Below the pieces are notes generated by a model. It had not been told where the DNA came from, ran no database searches, and worked only from the letters and a program-made list of their open reading frames with translations. Positions 44,036 through 53,278 of a stretch of 64,000 nt of DNA are shown here, one piece after another (within the stretch, counting starts at the first letter, position 1; each line of letters opens with the position of its first letter). Source of the stretch: UBA12077 sp963665525. Lineage in GTDB: Bacteria > Bacteroidota > Bacteroidia > Bacteroidales > UBA12077. The stretch is from contig OY762280.1 of the NCBI GenBank assembly GCA_963665525.1, positions 4,092,001-4,156,000 of the forward strand, given 5' to 3'. A program made the position numbers and the translations under genes.

Positions 44036-46645
44036 TTATAAGTTCTGTATTACTTTAATCATTTGTTCTCCTATCCCAATTGTATATCCCGACGAAATAA
44101 AATAAATATCTTCACATTTAGAAACTACAAATACCGGAAGGTTATTTAAACTTTTTCCGGTAGATTCTTTAATAGTTTTTAAGAATTCAAAATCTTGATC
44201 GATAACATACTTTACTTTTTTAGGTAAATTATAGTCTAAGAGCTTTGCTTCAGCAGAGTTTTGAACTATATAAAAATCAGCGTTCAATTTATCGAAGCTG
44301 GCAGCTATCTTCTCAATATCTTTTAAGGTATGATTTGTTGGTTCTTTTCCTGGTTCAAGAAAGCCAATAATATTAATTCCTTTCGTGTTAATTTTAACCG
44401 GATTATCCTCGATATAATAAATTTCTTTTGGAAAACTAATTGTAGCAATAACTTCAGGCTTTTGATTGTTTTTTCTAAGTTTTACAATGATATCTTTTTT
44501 ATCTCCTGCTTTAATATTAAAATATTCAAGTTTTGTAAGAACATTGCCATTGCTTAAACGGTTTCCGGTAATTAATAAATAATTTCCCGGTTCCAATGTA
44601 ATTTCATCTCTCATTTCACTAATTGGAGTATCCCAACCATAGTCGAGTGTATTATATTTACCATTTTCAAACTTCGATAAAGCAAAATGAACTCTGTATT
44701 TAAGATCAGTACCATTTTCTTTACTATTTATAAACCGAATGCTTCCTTCTGGTTTTTCAATAGCAGCTTCAACTTTCTCAAAATTTACATCATTCCATTT
44801 ATTACTAAAATATTGTGGAACTTTAGTGGCAGGTTCTAATCTTGCAGGAATTCCAAAGCTTCTACATGCTGCAACAAAGAATAAATCACGAGAATATGAA
44901 TCGGAAATTTTCAGTTCATAAACTCCTTTTGCTGTAATTGGTACATCATAATAATTGGCATCGGTGTTTATTGTAATTTCAGTATTCATCCAATGGATTA
45001 AATGACTGATATCTGCTTTTGTTTTATGAATGAAATCTTCTCCAAATGTATTTTGTAAGAATGCTTTATACGCAATTAGTTTTTCATTTTCAATACGAGG
45101 ATTAAGGACATAGTCAATAAATATTTCTTTATCTTCATTTGGAAGATTTTCAGCATATTTGAATGAATGCTTTATATGTGACAATAATACTTCTGATTTT
45201 CCATCTCTTAAATCTTTTGGAGCAATGGCCTCTAATACAGATATGGTAAAATCTTTATTTATTGTAGCAGCTTGCTCAATGAAATGAATAATCTCAGGAT
45301 AGTTACCTCGGCTTCTTTCAACGAAATCCCAAACTAAAATAGGCTCTAACTGATGATTCTGAGCAAAAGATTTGGTTTCTTCCTCTGTAATAAATGTTGA
45401 TGCATAAGCTTCTCGTATGGAGTCTTCTTGTGCAAATCTTCTTTTATTTTCTGCTGCACCATCTTCCGAAACAGATTTAGGTTCTTTTTCTATTGGAGGT
45501 ACAATATCAAAAATATCAGTATATTCTTTACCTGTTTGAGCTTTAAGCTGTAATGTTATAGTATCGGTTTTTTCAACGGTAATTTTTTCATAAGCATAAT
45601 GATCATCTTTATAAGCCCAGATGATTAAATCACCATAACCCGTCATTAGAGAAGCAATTCCATTTTTATCGACTTGTTTTTTACCTATAGGATAAAACTC
45701 AGCGTAGTTGTATAACTGGAATTCAACCGTTGCATCGTGAACTATTTTATGATCTGCATCAATCACTTTAGCAAAAACAGTTTTAACAGGTGCGTAATTG
45801 CTTAACATATTCACCTTGGTGTATTTTTCTTCTTTGCGAATGATTTCTTCAGGTCCTGAATATTTCCCAAAAACATTCGAATTAACAAGCATAGCTCTTA
45901 ATGCAGGAGCAGAGAACCATGCAATATCCAAATCAGCTTCCGGCTCGCAAGCTCCCAAATAGTGCCATTGACCATCGACCCAAACTTCTACCCAGGCATG
46001 ATTATCGTCGGTATGTGCCCAACGAGGAGTATAACACTGGCGTGCAGGAATTCCTGCTGCTCGCATGGCTGTAACTGTAAAAGTTGATTCTTCTCCACAT
46101 CTGCCATAAGTTGATTTAATTGCTCCCAATGGCGATATCGTTCTAATATCGGTTGGTTGATAATTTACTTTCTCGTGACACCAATGATTTACTTCAAGAA
46201 TAGCTTCTTTTAATTCCATTCCTTTTAGTCTTTGGCTTAGTTCTTTAAAAAATACAGCGCGTGAAGTGTCCAGATTTTCATTATTAACCCGATATGGTAA
46301 AACAAAATGTCTGAAAATATCTTCCGGGATTTGGTGCCCCCAGTTAAATTCATTTAGGGTTTTAAGAGCTAGTCTAACATTATTAAGAAAGAAATCACTA
46401 TTGTAATCTGCTAAATCGCTAAGTGGCATGTAAGCATACAAAAACATTAATGCCTCTTTTTCTTCAAGAGTTATATCCTGATTAAATACATCGAAAAGCT
46501 GGCTTTCTCTTTTAGAAGCTAATTCTCTTACTTTTTCAAAGTCAGATTGTACTGTTTCAAGATATTCTTTATCATTTATAAAATGATTTTGTTGTGTACA
46601 ACTAAATGTTGCCAACACGAACAATGCAAAAATAATTTTTCTCAT
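44036..46645 (-). CDS. Transglutaminase-like domain lipoprotein
   Basis: An 869-residue protein with signal and lipobox ending LATFSC at residue 16. It carries a papain-like transglutaminase domain with Cys183 in STYGRCGEEST and His216 in NHAWVEVWVDGQW. The usual third residue, Asp, is in a GACEPE context and appears to be Glu. A second Cys/Arg-rich segment near residue 600 (DLFFVAACRSFGIPARLEP) resembles another transglutaminase core. The frame opens at 46681 inside cutC, but the ATG at 46645 gives a lipoprotein signal and avoids the overlap. It probably acts on peptides or peptidoglycan in the envelope; substrate unknown. Confidence 0.75.
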   Translation of the reverse strand: MRKIIFALFVLATFSCTQQNHFINDKEYLETVQSDFEKVRELASKRESQLFDVFNQDITLEEKEALMFLYAYMPLSDLADYNSDFFLNNVRLALKTLNEFNWGHQIPEDIFRHFVLPYRVNNENLDTSRAVFFKELSQRLKGMELKEAILEVNHWCHEKVNYQPTDIRTISPLGAIKSTYGRCGEESTFTVTAMRAAGIPARQCYTPRWAHTDDNHAWVEVWVDGQWHYLGACEPEADLDIAWFSAPALRAMLVNSNVFGKYSGPEEIIRKEEKYTKVNMLSNYAPVKTVFAKVIDADHKIVHDATVEFQLYNYAEFYPIGKKQVDKNGIASLMTGYGDLIIWAYKDDHYAYEKITVEKTDTITLQLKAQTGKEYTDIFDIVPPIEKEPKSVSEDGAAENKRRFAQEDSIREAYASTFITEEETKSFAQNHQLEPILVWDFVERSRGNYPEIIHFIEQAATINKDFTISVLEAIAPKDLRDGKSEVLLSHIKHSFKYAENLPNEDKEIFIDYVLNPRIENEKLIAYKAFLQNTFGEDFIHKTKADISHLIHWMNTEITINTDANYYDVPITAKGVYELKISDSYSRDLFFVAACRSFGIPARLEPATKVPQYFSNKWNDVNFEKVEAAIEKPEGSIRFINSKENGTDLKYRVHFALSKFENGKYNTLDYGWDTPISEMRDEITLEPGNYLLITGNRLSNGNVLTKLEYFNIKAGDKKDIIVKLRKNNQKPEVIATISFPKEIYYIEDNPVKINTKGINIIGFLEPGKEPTNHTLKDIEKIAASFDKLNADFYIVQNSAEAKLLDYNLPKKVKYVIDQDFEFLKTIKESTGKSLNNLPVFVVSKCEDIYFISSGYTIGIGEQMIKVIQNL

Positions 46646-46658
46646 AGTTAGGGGTGTA

Positions 46659-47411
46659 TTATAAATTTTGTAAGATTTCAATAGTATTTTTTACTCTTTC
46701 CGGATCGGTAACTAATAGATCAAATTCATCAAACTGAGGAATACCTCCCATGCTTACATCTTCTTTCCTGAATTTCATTTTACTGGGAATTGTTTTTCTG
46801 AGTGATGCATGGAATTCTTTTGCCCCTGTTTTTTGATGAATTTCCTGTATATTGTTTTCGTTAATACCACTTCCGGGCATTATACTAATCCTGTTTCTGG
46901 CTTTTTCAATAAGATCTCTGATTAGATCAATTCCGTCAAAAGCTTTGTTTTTTTGCCCCGATGTTAAAAGGCGATTGCAATCACAAGCAATAATGTCTTC
47001 CAAGGCCTGGTAAGGATTGTTGGTTATATCAAATGCTCTGTGAAAAGTTACTGACATAGGTTTTGCCAAGTTTACTAGATCTTTGGTACGATCTACATCA
47101 ACAGAACCATCTGTTTTTAAAATGCCAAATACAACGCCATCAATTCCTATTTTTTTAGCAAATTCAATATCTGTTTTCATAATTTCAAATTCGTCATTTG
47201 AATATAAGAAATCTCCTCCTCTGGGACGGATAATGATATTGATGTCAATATTGAGTTTTTGTTTGGCTTGCAGAATGGCTCCATAAGAAGGAGTTGTTCC
47301 TCCTTCGTGAATATTATCACATAACTCAATTCTTTGGGCTCCGCCTTTTTGTGCCATTAATGCTGATTCAACAGAGTTTGCACAAATTTCGAGGGTAAAT
47401 TCAGATGGCAT
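46659..47411 (-). CDS. cutC: Copper homeostasis protein CutC family
   Basis: A 250-residue TIM-barrel protein with LEICANSVESALMAQKGGAQ, RIELCDNIHEGGTTPSYG, VFGILKTDGSVD and MPGSGINENNI, all typical of CutC. The family was named for copper tolerance; later work questions a direct metal role, so the biochemical activity is uncertain. It precedes the transglutaminase lipoprotein by 13 bases on the same strand. A 7/8 -7-like sequence lies near 47432-47439. Confidence 0.9.
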   Translation of the reverse strand: MPSEFTLEICANSVESALMAQKGGAQRIELCDNIHEGGTTPSYGAILQAKQKLNIDINIIIRPRGGDFLYSNDEFEIMKTDIEFAKKIGIDGVVFGILKTDGSVDVDRTKDLVNLAKPMSVTFHRAFDITNNPYQALEDIIACDCNRLLTSGQKNKAFDGIDLIRDLIEKARNRISIMPGSGINENNIQEIHQKTGAKEFHASLRKTIPSKMKFRKEDVSMGGIPQFDEFDLLVTDPERVKNTIEILQNL

Positions 47412-47500
47412 TTTCTAATTTTTTGGATCACTAAAAATACATAAGATAATTTTAAATGATGATTAATAGGTTGCTTTTTTTATTTGTGAAAATTCAAACG

Positions 47501-47508
47501 TAAATTTG
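47501..47508 (+). promoter_or_regulatory. -7 element (TAAATTTG) directly before the Na/Pi gene
   Basis: Exact TAnnTTTG ending only 5 bases before the ATG at 47514. If used, the transcript would be leaderless or nearly so. Confidence 0.45.
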
Positions 47509-47513
47509 TTATA

Positions 47514-49619
47514 ATGAAGATAAAGATCCTTGCACTAATAATAACGCTTTTTACTTTAAGCAACTTATGTTTTGCGGTTAACGACAGTTTATCTGTAAAA
47601 AACTCTTATAAACTTGTTAAGCCGGTTTCAAAAACAATTCCCAATTATTCCGGTGATCTACAAACACAAACTGCTCAATTAAAATCTGATAAACCATTCA
47701 GGGTTCTTGTTCTTGATGAAAATAATTTACCGGTTCATAATTTAGCTGTTAAATTACAGGTTATTTCTGTTCCAAAGGGTGATCATAGTTTTCAGATTAA
47801 TGATACTCTTATTTATTCAGATTCTTTAGGGATAGCACAAGCATATGTTCAGTTAGGATCAAAAGAAGGATTATATGAGGTTTCGGTGCAATTGAATGAT
47901 TATCCGGCAAGTAATTTTTTGATTTATAAGATTTTTGCCCGAAAAACGAATTGGGTGTTTATGCTTATTGCAGGATTAATCGGCGGGTTAGGCTTATTCT
48001 TGTTAGGTATGATGATGATGAGTGACGGAATGCAAAATGCTGCAGGTGATAGAATGCGAAGTGTCCTAAGTAGTATTACAAATAATAGGTTCATTGCTGT
48101 TGGTGTTGGAACTTTTGTTACAATGATAATTCAGAGTAGCAGTGCAACAACAGTCATGTTAGTGAGTTTTGTGCATTCCAAACTAATGAAATTTCGACAG
48201 ACAATAGGTGTCATTCTTGGAGCTGGAATAGGTACTACCATAACAGCCCAATTAATTGCTTTTAAACTTACGGATTATTCATTGCTTTTAATTGGAATAG
48301 GATTTTTGATGAACTCGTTTACGAAATCGGTTTATGTTCGAAATATTGGAAAAACCATTTTAGGTTTTGGGATACTATTTTATGGAATGCATATTATGTC
48401 TGAAGCGATGTATCCATTAAGATCATTTTCTCCATTTATAGATTCTATTGTAAGATTAGAGAATCCTGTTTTAGGCATTTTAGTAGGTGCTGCTTTTACA
48501 GCATTAATCCAGAGTAGCAGTGCTTTTATAGGGATTATGATTATTTTAGCTACTCAGGGATTACTAACGCTCGAAGCATCTATTCCTTTGCTTTTTGGTG
48601 CAAATATCGGAACTGCAATTACTGCTATTCTTGCAAGTATAAAAACCGATAGAGAAGCAAAACAGGTAGCCTTAGCACAGACAATTATTAAAATAATAGG
48701 AGTTTTAATTTTCTTATTCTGGATTCCTCAGTTTGCTGATTTTATTAAATCTATTTCTCCTAAAAGTAGTTTTATAAATGATGATTTTAACTCTTTAGCT
48801 GAAACTGTTCCGCGTCAAATTGCCAATGCACATACTGTTTTTAATATTGTTTTAACGTGTTTGATTTTACCGGTAACGGATTTGTTTGGAAAGTTTGTAG
48901 AAAAGCTATTGCCATTTAGAGTTGTTGAGAAACCAAAACTGAAAACGATTTATCTCGATTATGGTATGGTGAAGAATTCATCTTTAGCTTTAAGTTTAGC
49001 AAAAAAAGAAACCTTGCGAATGGGTAAGTTGGTGCAGAACATGACAGGAGATATCATTATCCCATTTTTAATAAAGAAAAAGGAAATCATAAAAGATATT
49101 CAGGAAACGGAAGAAGAAATTAATTTCTTGCGCGATCAGATTAATGATTATATCTTAAAAATAACTCGTGAAAATTTAAACGAAGAACGAGTGAATGAAT
49201 CATTTCAATTATTGTATACTGTTAAGGAATTTGAACAAATTGCCGACCTTGTTTCTACGAATATGATTAAAAGAGCGCTTAGTTGGTGTGCTATGGATTT
49301 TGAATTTTCAAAAGAGGGAAAGGATGAAATCATTAATTATCATACCAAAACTCAAAAGCAGTTGAGCAGAGCATTAAAAGTTTTTGAAAGTCTTAACCTT
49401 GAGAAAGCAAAAGCCATGAAGGATAAGTATAAGCAGTATCGAAATATGGAGATTGAATTTGAAAAGCAACACTTCGAAAGATTAGCAGATGAAATAACTG
49501 AAACACTATCCAGTAGTAAAACTCATATCGAATTAATGACTTTTCTAAGAGCTATTAATAGCCATGCAACGAATATAGCAAGGATTATGCTAAAGTGGTC
49601 GTATAAGGTAAATCACTGA
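47514..49619 (+). CDS. Na+/phosphate cotransporter with periplasmic Ig-like domain and PhoU-like tail
   Basis: A 701-residue protein. A signal peptide (LSNLCFA) and an Ig/Big-1-like periplasmic domain at about residues 60-145 (FRVLVLDENNLPVHNLAVKL, DSLGIAQAYVQLG) precede two Na/Pi-cotransporter modules. These hold the QSSS motifs IQSSSATTVML and IQSSSAFIGIM, with several membrane helices each. A C-terminal PhoU-like helical region (about 500-700) follows. NptA-type proteins take up phosphate with sodium. The added N-terminal domain is not part of the basic family. Next gene is sdaA. Confidence 0.85.
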   Translation: MKIKILALIITLFTLSNLCFAVNDSLSVKNSYKLVKPVSKTIPNYSGDLQTQTAQLKSDKPFRVLVLDENNLPVHNLAVKLQVISVPKGDHSFQINDTLIYSDSLGIAQAYVQLGSKEGLYEVSVQLNDYPASNFLIYKIFARKTNWVFMLIAGLIGGLGLFLLGMMMMSDGMQNAAGDRMRSVLSSITNNRFIAVGVGTFVTMIIQSSSATTVMLVSFVHSKLMKFRQTIGVILGAGIGTTITAQLIAFKLTDYSLLLIGIGFLMNSFTKSVYVRNIGKTILGFGILFYGMHIMSEAMYPLRSFSPFIDSIVRLENPVLGILVGAAFTALIQSSSAFIGIMIILATQGLLTLEASIPLLFGANIGTAITAILASIKTDREAKQVALAQTIIKIIGVLIFLFWIPQFADFIKSISPKSSFINDDFNSLAETVPRQIANAHTVFNIVLTCLILPVTDLFGKFVEKLLPFRVVEKPKLKTIYLDYGMVKNSSLALSLAKKETLRMGKLVQNMTGDIIIPFLIKKKEIIKDIQETEEEINFLRDQINDYILKITRENLNEERVNESFQLLYTVKEFEQIADLVSTNMIKRALSWCAMDFEFSKEGKDEIINYHTKTQKQLSRALKVFESLNLEKAKAMKDKYKQYRNMEIEFEKQHFERLADEITETLSSSKTHIELMTFLRAINSHATNIARIMLKWSYKVNH

Positions 49620-49703
49620 TAGTACCTAAAGATTAGTACACATTGTTATAGATACAAATGCGAGTTTTTTATAGCTTTGCTGAAAAACTAAAAGGGGATT
49701 AGA

Positions 49704-50906
49704 ATGCAATCAATTCGGGAATTATATAAAATTGGGTTTGGGCCATCGAGTAGTCATACTATCGGGCCGGTTAGGGCTGCACGCATTTTTATGGAAAGAA
49801 ATCCAAACATGGAGAATTTTAAAGTTACTCTTTATGGCAGCTTGGCAGCAACAGGTAAAGGCCATCATACAGACGAAGCCATAGAAAAAACTTTTGCCCC
49901 AAAGCAGGTTCAAATCATATGGAAAGAGGAGGAAGAACTTCCTTTGCATCCAAATGGCTTATTGTTTGAAGCATTTCAAGCTGATACAAAAACAGATGAG
50001 TGGACTGTTTATAGCATTGGAGGTGGCGATTTAAAAGACTCAACAGGAATCATTAATGATAAAGTTGTGTATAAGCATAAAAATCTTGATGCTATCTTAG
50101 CATGGTGCAATCAGGAAGGTAAAACGTTTTGGGAGTATGTTCAGGATTGCGAAGATGATGATATATGGGTTTTCCTAAAAAGAATCTGGGATATCATGAA
50201 AAGAACCATTGAGGCAGGTCTTGATAATGAAGGAGTGTTGCCAGGTGAGATTAAACTGGCAAGAAAAGCGAGCACTTATTTTATGAAATCGAAAAATTCT
50301 AAGGGAGCCATACAAAATCAGGGATTGCTTTTTGCACTAGCTTTAGCAGTATCGGAAGAAAATGCTGCAGGAGGAGAGATCGTAACATCTCCAACTTGCG
50401 GTTCGTCAGGAGTTTTACCAGCTATTTTATATTATCTGGAAAAAGAAGAGCATATTTCTGAAAAAAGAATTTTGAGAGCTTTAGCGACTGCGGGATTAAT
50501 CGGAAATATTGTAAAGCGAAATGCTTCAATTTCAGGTGCCGAAGTAGGTTGCCAGGGAGAAATAGGAACGGCTTGTGCCATGGCTGCCGGTGCTGCGGCC
50601 CAGATAATGGGAGGAACACTTCGCCAAATTGAGTATGCTGCCGAAATGGGTTTTGAACATAATTTAGGTTTAACCTGTGACCCTATTGCAGGTTATGTAC
50701 AAATACCATGTATTGAGAGGAATGCTATAGCAGCTGCTAAGGCAATGGAATGTGCGGTTTATGCTCTATTCTCTGATGGAGGGCATAAAATTTCTTTTGA
50801 TAAAGCTGTTGAAACGATGGCAGAAACAGGACGAGATATTCAAAGTGCCTATCGTGAAACAGGTAAAGGAGGTTTGGCAAAAACATGGAAGCCTTTTAAC
50901 AGATAA
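49704..50906 (+). CDS. sdaA: L-serine ammonia-lyase (iron-sulfur, single chain)
   Basis: A 400-residue L-serine dehydratase with fused beta and alpha parts, converting serine to pyruvate and ammonia. GFGPSSSHTIGP near residue 10 and SPTCGSSGVLPAILY near 230 are family signatures. Cysteines in VGCQGEIGTACAM, LTCDPIAGYVQ and IPCIERNA are candidate [4Fe-4S] ligands. The iron-sulfur form is oxygen-sensitive, consistent with a low-oxygen lifestyle. Confidence 0.93.
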   Translation: MQSIRELYKIGFGPSSSHTIGPVRAARIFMERNPNMENFKVTLYGSLAATGKGHHTDEAIEKTFAPKQVQIIWKEEEELPLHPNGLLFEAFQADTKTDEWTVYSIGGGDLKDSTGIINDKVVYKHKNLDAILAWCNQEGKTFWEYVQDCEDDDIWVFLKRIWDIMKRTIEAGLDNEGVLPGEIKLARKASTYFMKSKNSKGAIQNQGLLFALALAVSEENAAGGEIVTSPTCGSSGVLPAILYYLEKEEHISEKRILRALATAGLIGNIVKRNASISGAEVGCQGEIGTACAMAAGAAAQIMGGTLRQIEYAAEMGFEHNLGLTCDPIAGYVQIPCIERNAIAAAKAMECAVYALFSDGGHKISFDKAVETMAETGRDIQSAYRETGKGGLAKTWKPFNR

Positions 50907-50994
50907 GTTGAACTTTTTTATGAGTAAGATGTTTGGTTCAATTAAACATATAAAAAATACTAACTTTAGTAAGTAAATCTAAATATGATAATTT

Positions 50995-51810
50995 ATGATT
51001 AATGAAACAGTTCTATTTGCATTTGGCTTAACTCTTTTTGCAGGATTATCAACAGGAATAGGTAGTGTTATGGCTTTCTTTACCAAAACTACAAATACAA
51101 AATTCCTTTCAATAGCACTAGGTTTTTCGGCTGGTGTTATGATTTATGTTTCAATGATTGAAATATTTTTTAAAGCAAAAGATTCTTTAGTTGCTGAATT
51201 AGGAGAAAAAATGGGATCTTGGATTACTGTTGTTTCATTTTTTGGAGGGATCTTATTTATTGCATTAATCGATAAATTAATTCCATCTGTAGAAAATCCA
51301 CATGAAATTAGAATGGTTGAAGAGATGGATGAAAAGGCAAAAGCAGCACATAAGAATAAGAAGCTGATGAAAATGGGGATGTTTACAGCATTGGCTATTG
51401 CAATACATAATTTCCCTGAAGGGTTAGCTACTTTTACTGCTGCTTTAACTGATCCCAGCTTGGGTATTGCTATTGCAGTAGCTATTGCTATTCATAATAT
51501 TCCCGAAGGAATTGCTGTTTCAGTGCCTATTTATTATGCAACAGGAAATAAAAAGAAAGCATTTTGGCATTCGTTTTTATCCGGTCTAGCAGAGCCTGTT
51601 GGTGCATTAATAGGATATTTAATTTTAATGCGGTTTATAACAGATACAGTTTTTGGAATTTTGTTTGCCGGAGTGGCGGGGATTATGGTTTTTATTTCAA
51701 TCGATGAATTATTACCTGCTGCACGTGAGTATGGTGAGCATCATTTGTCAATTTATGGATTAGTTGCTGGAATGGCTGTGATGGCAGTAAGCTTACTCAT
51801 GTTTATCTGA
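50995..51810 (+). CDS. zupT: ZIP-family zinc transporter ZupT
   Basis: A 271-residue membrane protein with eight predicted helices. The metal-binding motifs HNFPEGLATF and HNIPEGIAVSVPIY lie in the fourth and fifth helices. The family takes up Zn2+ and other divalent metals. Length is typical of ZupT. A 7/8 -7-like box (TAACTTTA, 50961-50968) precedes it. It ends at the terminator shared with trpS. Confidence 0.92.
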   Translation: MINETVLFAFGLTLFAGLSTGIGSVMAFFTKTTNTKFLSIALGFSAGVMIYVSMIEIFFKAKDSLVAELGEKMGSWITVVSFFGGILFIALIDKLIPSVENPHEIRMVEEMDEKAKAAHKNKKLMKMGMFTALAIAIHNFPEGLATFTAALTDPSLGIAIAVAIAIHNIPEGIAVSVPIYYATGNKKKAFWHSFLSGLAEPVGALIGYLILMRFITDTVFGILFAGVAGIMVFISIDELLPAAREYGEHHLSIYGLVAGMAVMAVSLLMFI

Positions 51811-51812
51811 TA

Positions 51813-51856
51813 TAAAAAAAAACAAAACCCTTCCAAAGTTTAAAACTTTGGAAGGG
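51813..51856 (-). terminator. Terminator of trpS
   Basis: A perfect 13-bp stem, CCCTTCCAAAGTT (51828-51840) with AACTTTGGAAGGG (51844-51856), 3-base loop. On the minus strand it is followed by a T-rich run (51827-51813). On the plus strand no T-run follows, so it mainly serves trpS. Confidence 0.85.
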
Positions 51857-51881
51857 CTAATACATAAATATAAAATTATCT

Positions 51882-52871
51882 TTAGAAAGGTTTAAATCCA
51901 ATAATCTCTCTCACATCTTTAACAGTTTTAGCAGCGCTTTCTCTGGCTTTCTCTGCTCCTATTTTAGCAACTTTTCTTAGATATTCATCATTCGATTTAA
52001 TATCGTTAATTTTTTCTCTAATAGGAGCAACAAATGTATTAATATCCTCAGCTAATTGTTTTTTTAAATCACCATAACGGATTTCACAAGAAGCATATTT
52101 CTCTTTGAAATATTCGATGGTACTTTTCTCCGAAACAACATCCATTAATGTAAATAGATTTTGGATTGGCTCAGGCATTTCAGAATTCATTTCAGTCGGC
52201 CCACTATCGGTAACAGCGCGCATAACTTTTTTCTTTAAAGCTTTTTCTTCATCAATTAGGAATATTCCATTCCCTTCCGATTTTCCCATTTTCCCAGTAC
52301 CATCCAGTCCCGGTATTTTTATTAAAGCTTCTCCAAAATTGTATGGTTGTGGTTCTTTAAAATAATCTACTTTATATATATTATTAAAACGACGCGCAAA
52401 CTTACGAGCCATTTCCAGATTCTGTTCTTGGTCTTTACCAACAGGTACTTTTGCTGCATTGTGGATAATGATATCAGCAGCCATTAATACAGGATATGTT
52501 AATAAGCCGGCATTTACATTTTCAGGTTGCTTGCGCACTTTATCTTTAAATGATGTGGTTCTTTCTAATTCGCCAATATAAGCATTCATGTTAAGAAGAA
52601 GATAAAGCTCAGTAACTTCCGGAACATCACTTTGTATGTATATGGTAGCTTTTTCTGGGTCTAAACCACAGGCTAAATATTCTGCTAGTACTTGTTTTAC
52701 ACTTCCGTGTAAGTCTCCAGGAGTAGGGTGTGTTGTTAAAGAATGATAATCAGCAATAAAAAAATAACAGTTATTTTCATTTTGCATTTTAATAAAATTC
52801 TTCATTGCTCCAAAATAATTACCTAAATGAAGATTCCCGGTTGGTCTAATTCCACTAACAACAGTTTCCAT
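51882..52871 (-). CDS. trpS: Tryptophanyl-tRNA synthetase
   Basis: A 329-residue class I aminoacyl-tRNA synthetase. The HIGH-equivalent motif is PTGNLHLGNYFG at the N-terminus and the KMSKS-equivalent is GKMGKSEGN near residue 195. DQEQNLEMARKFARRFN and MNAYIGELERTTSFKDK are conserved. Length and content are normal. Transcription probably starts at the minus-strand -7 box at 52914-52907. Confidence 0.96.
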   Translation of the reverse strand: METVVSGIRPTGNLHLGNYFGAMKNFIKMQNENNCYFFIADYHSLTTHPTPGDLHGSVKQVLAEYLACGLDPEKATIYIQSDVPEVTELYLLLNMNAYIGELERTTSFKDKVRKQPENVNAGLLTYPVLMAADIIIHNAAKVPVGKDQEQNLEMARKFARRFNNIYKVDYFKEPQPYNFGEALIKIPGLDGTGKMGKSEGNGIFLIDEEKALKKKVMRAVTDSGPTEMNSEMPEPIQNLFTLMDVVSEKSTIEYFKEKYASCEIRYGDLKKQLAEDINTFVAPIREKINDIKSNDEYLRKVAKIGAEKARESAAKTVKDVREIIGFKPF

Positions 52872-52898
52872 TATATTTATTTTATTGATTGATTATTG

Positions 52899-52914
52899 TA
52901 ATTTTGCAAAAGTA
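52899..52914. promoter_or_regulatory. Back-to-back -7 elements for trpS and DUF4834
   Basis: TAATTTTG on the plus strand (52899-52906) directly abuts TACTTTTG on the minus strand (52914-52907), both exact TAnnTTTG. The plus box points to the DUF4834 gene, the minus box to trpS. Polymerase could not occupy both at once. Confidence 0.55.
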
Positions 52915-52991
52915 AAAAATGTTTATTAATAAATTAGCCTCTTTATATGCTTTTAATATAATTGAAATTGAGGTTAAATAAAACGATCGAT

Positions 52992-53231
52992 ATGGTTGGT
53001 ATGGCTAGGTTTCTATTAATTCTATTTGTTATTTTTTTTATCGTTAGAATATTTACAAGGTATGTTCTTCGAAGGTATTTTAGCAAAATGCAACAAAATT
53101 TTGAAGATCAACAGCAACAATATCAAAACAAAAAAGAAGGCGATGTTACGATTAATACGAAACCAAATTCAAGTAAAAAGATAGATAAAGACGAAGGTGA
53201 TTATGTAGATTACGAAGAAGTTAAGGAATAG
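52992..53231 (+). CDS. DUF4834 family small membrane protein
   Basis: A small protein of about 79 residues. One hydrophobic helix (FLLILFVIFFIVRIF) is followed by a basic stretch RYVLRRYFSK and a polar, Gln/Asn- and Asp/Glu-rich tail ending YVDYEEVKE. This layout matches DUF4834 proteins. The frame opens with TTG at 52962, but ATG at 52992 (MVGMARFLL) gives the family-like start; ATG at 53001 is also possible. Function unknown. Confidence 0.65.
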   Translation: MVGMARFLLILFVIFFIVRIFTRYVLRRYFSKMQQNFEDQQQQYQNKKEGDVTINTKPNSSKKIDKDEGDYVDYEEVKE

Positions 53232-53278
53232 ATCATAATAATATATAAGCTAATATAGAACTTTCTACCTTAACTATA

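Noticed and set aside
49661..49693. AGTTTTT...AAAAACT hairpin before sdaA as a terminator or riboswitch
   Set aside because: AT-only 7-bp stem with a large loop, common by chance in this AT-rich DNA; no conserved riboswitch elements.
50752..50976. 74-residue plus-strand frame overlapping the sdaA end
   Set aside because: Most of it lies out of frame inside the conserved end of sdaA; the short tail beyond has no features.
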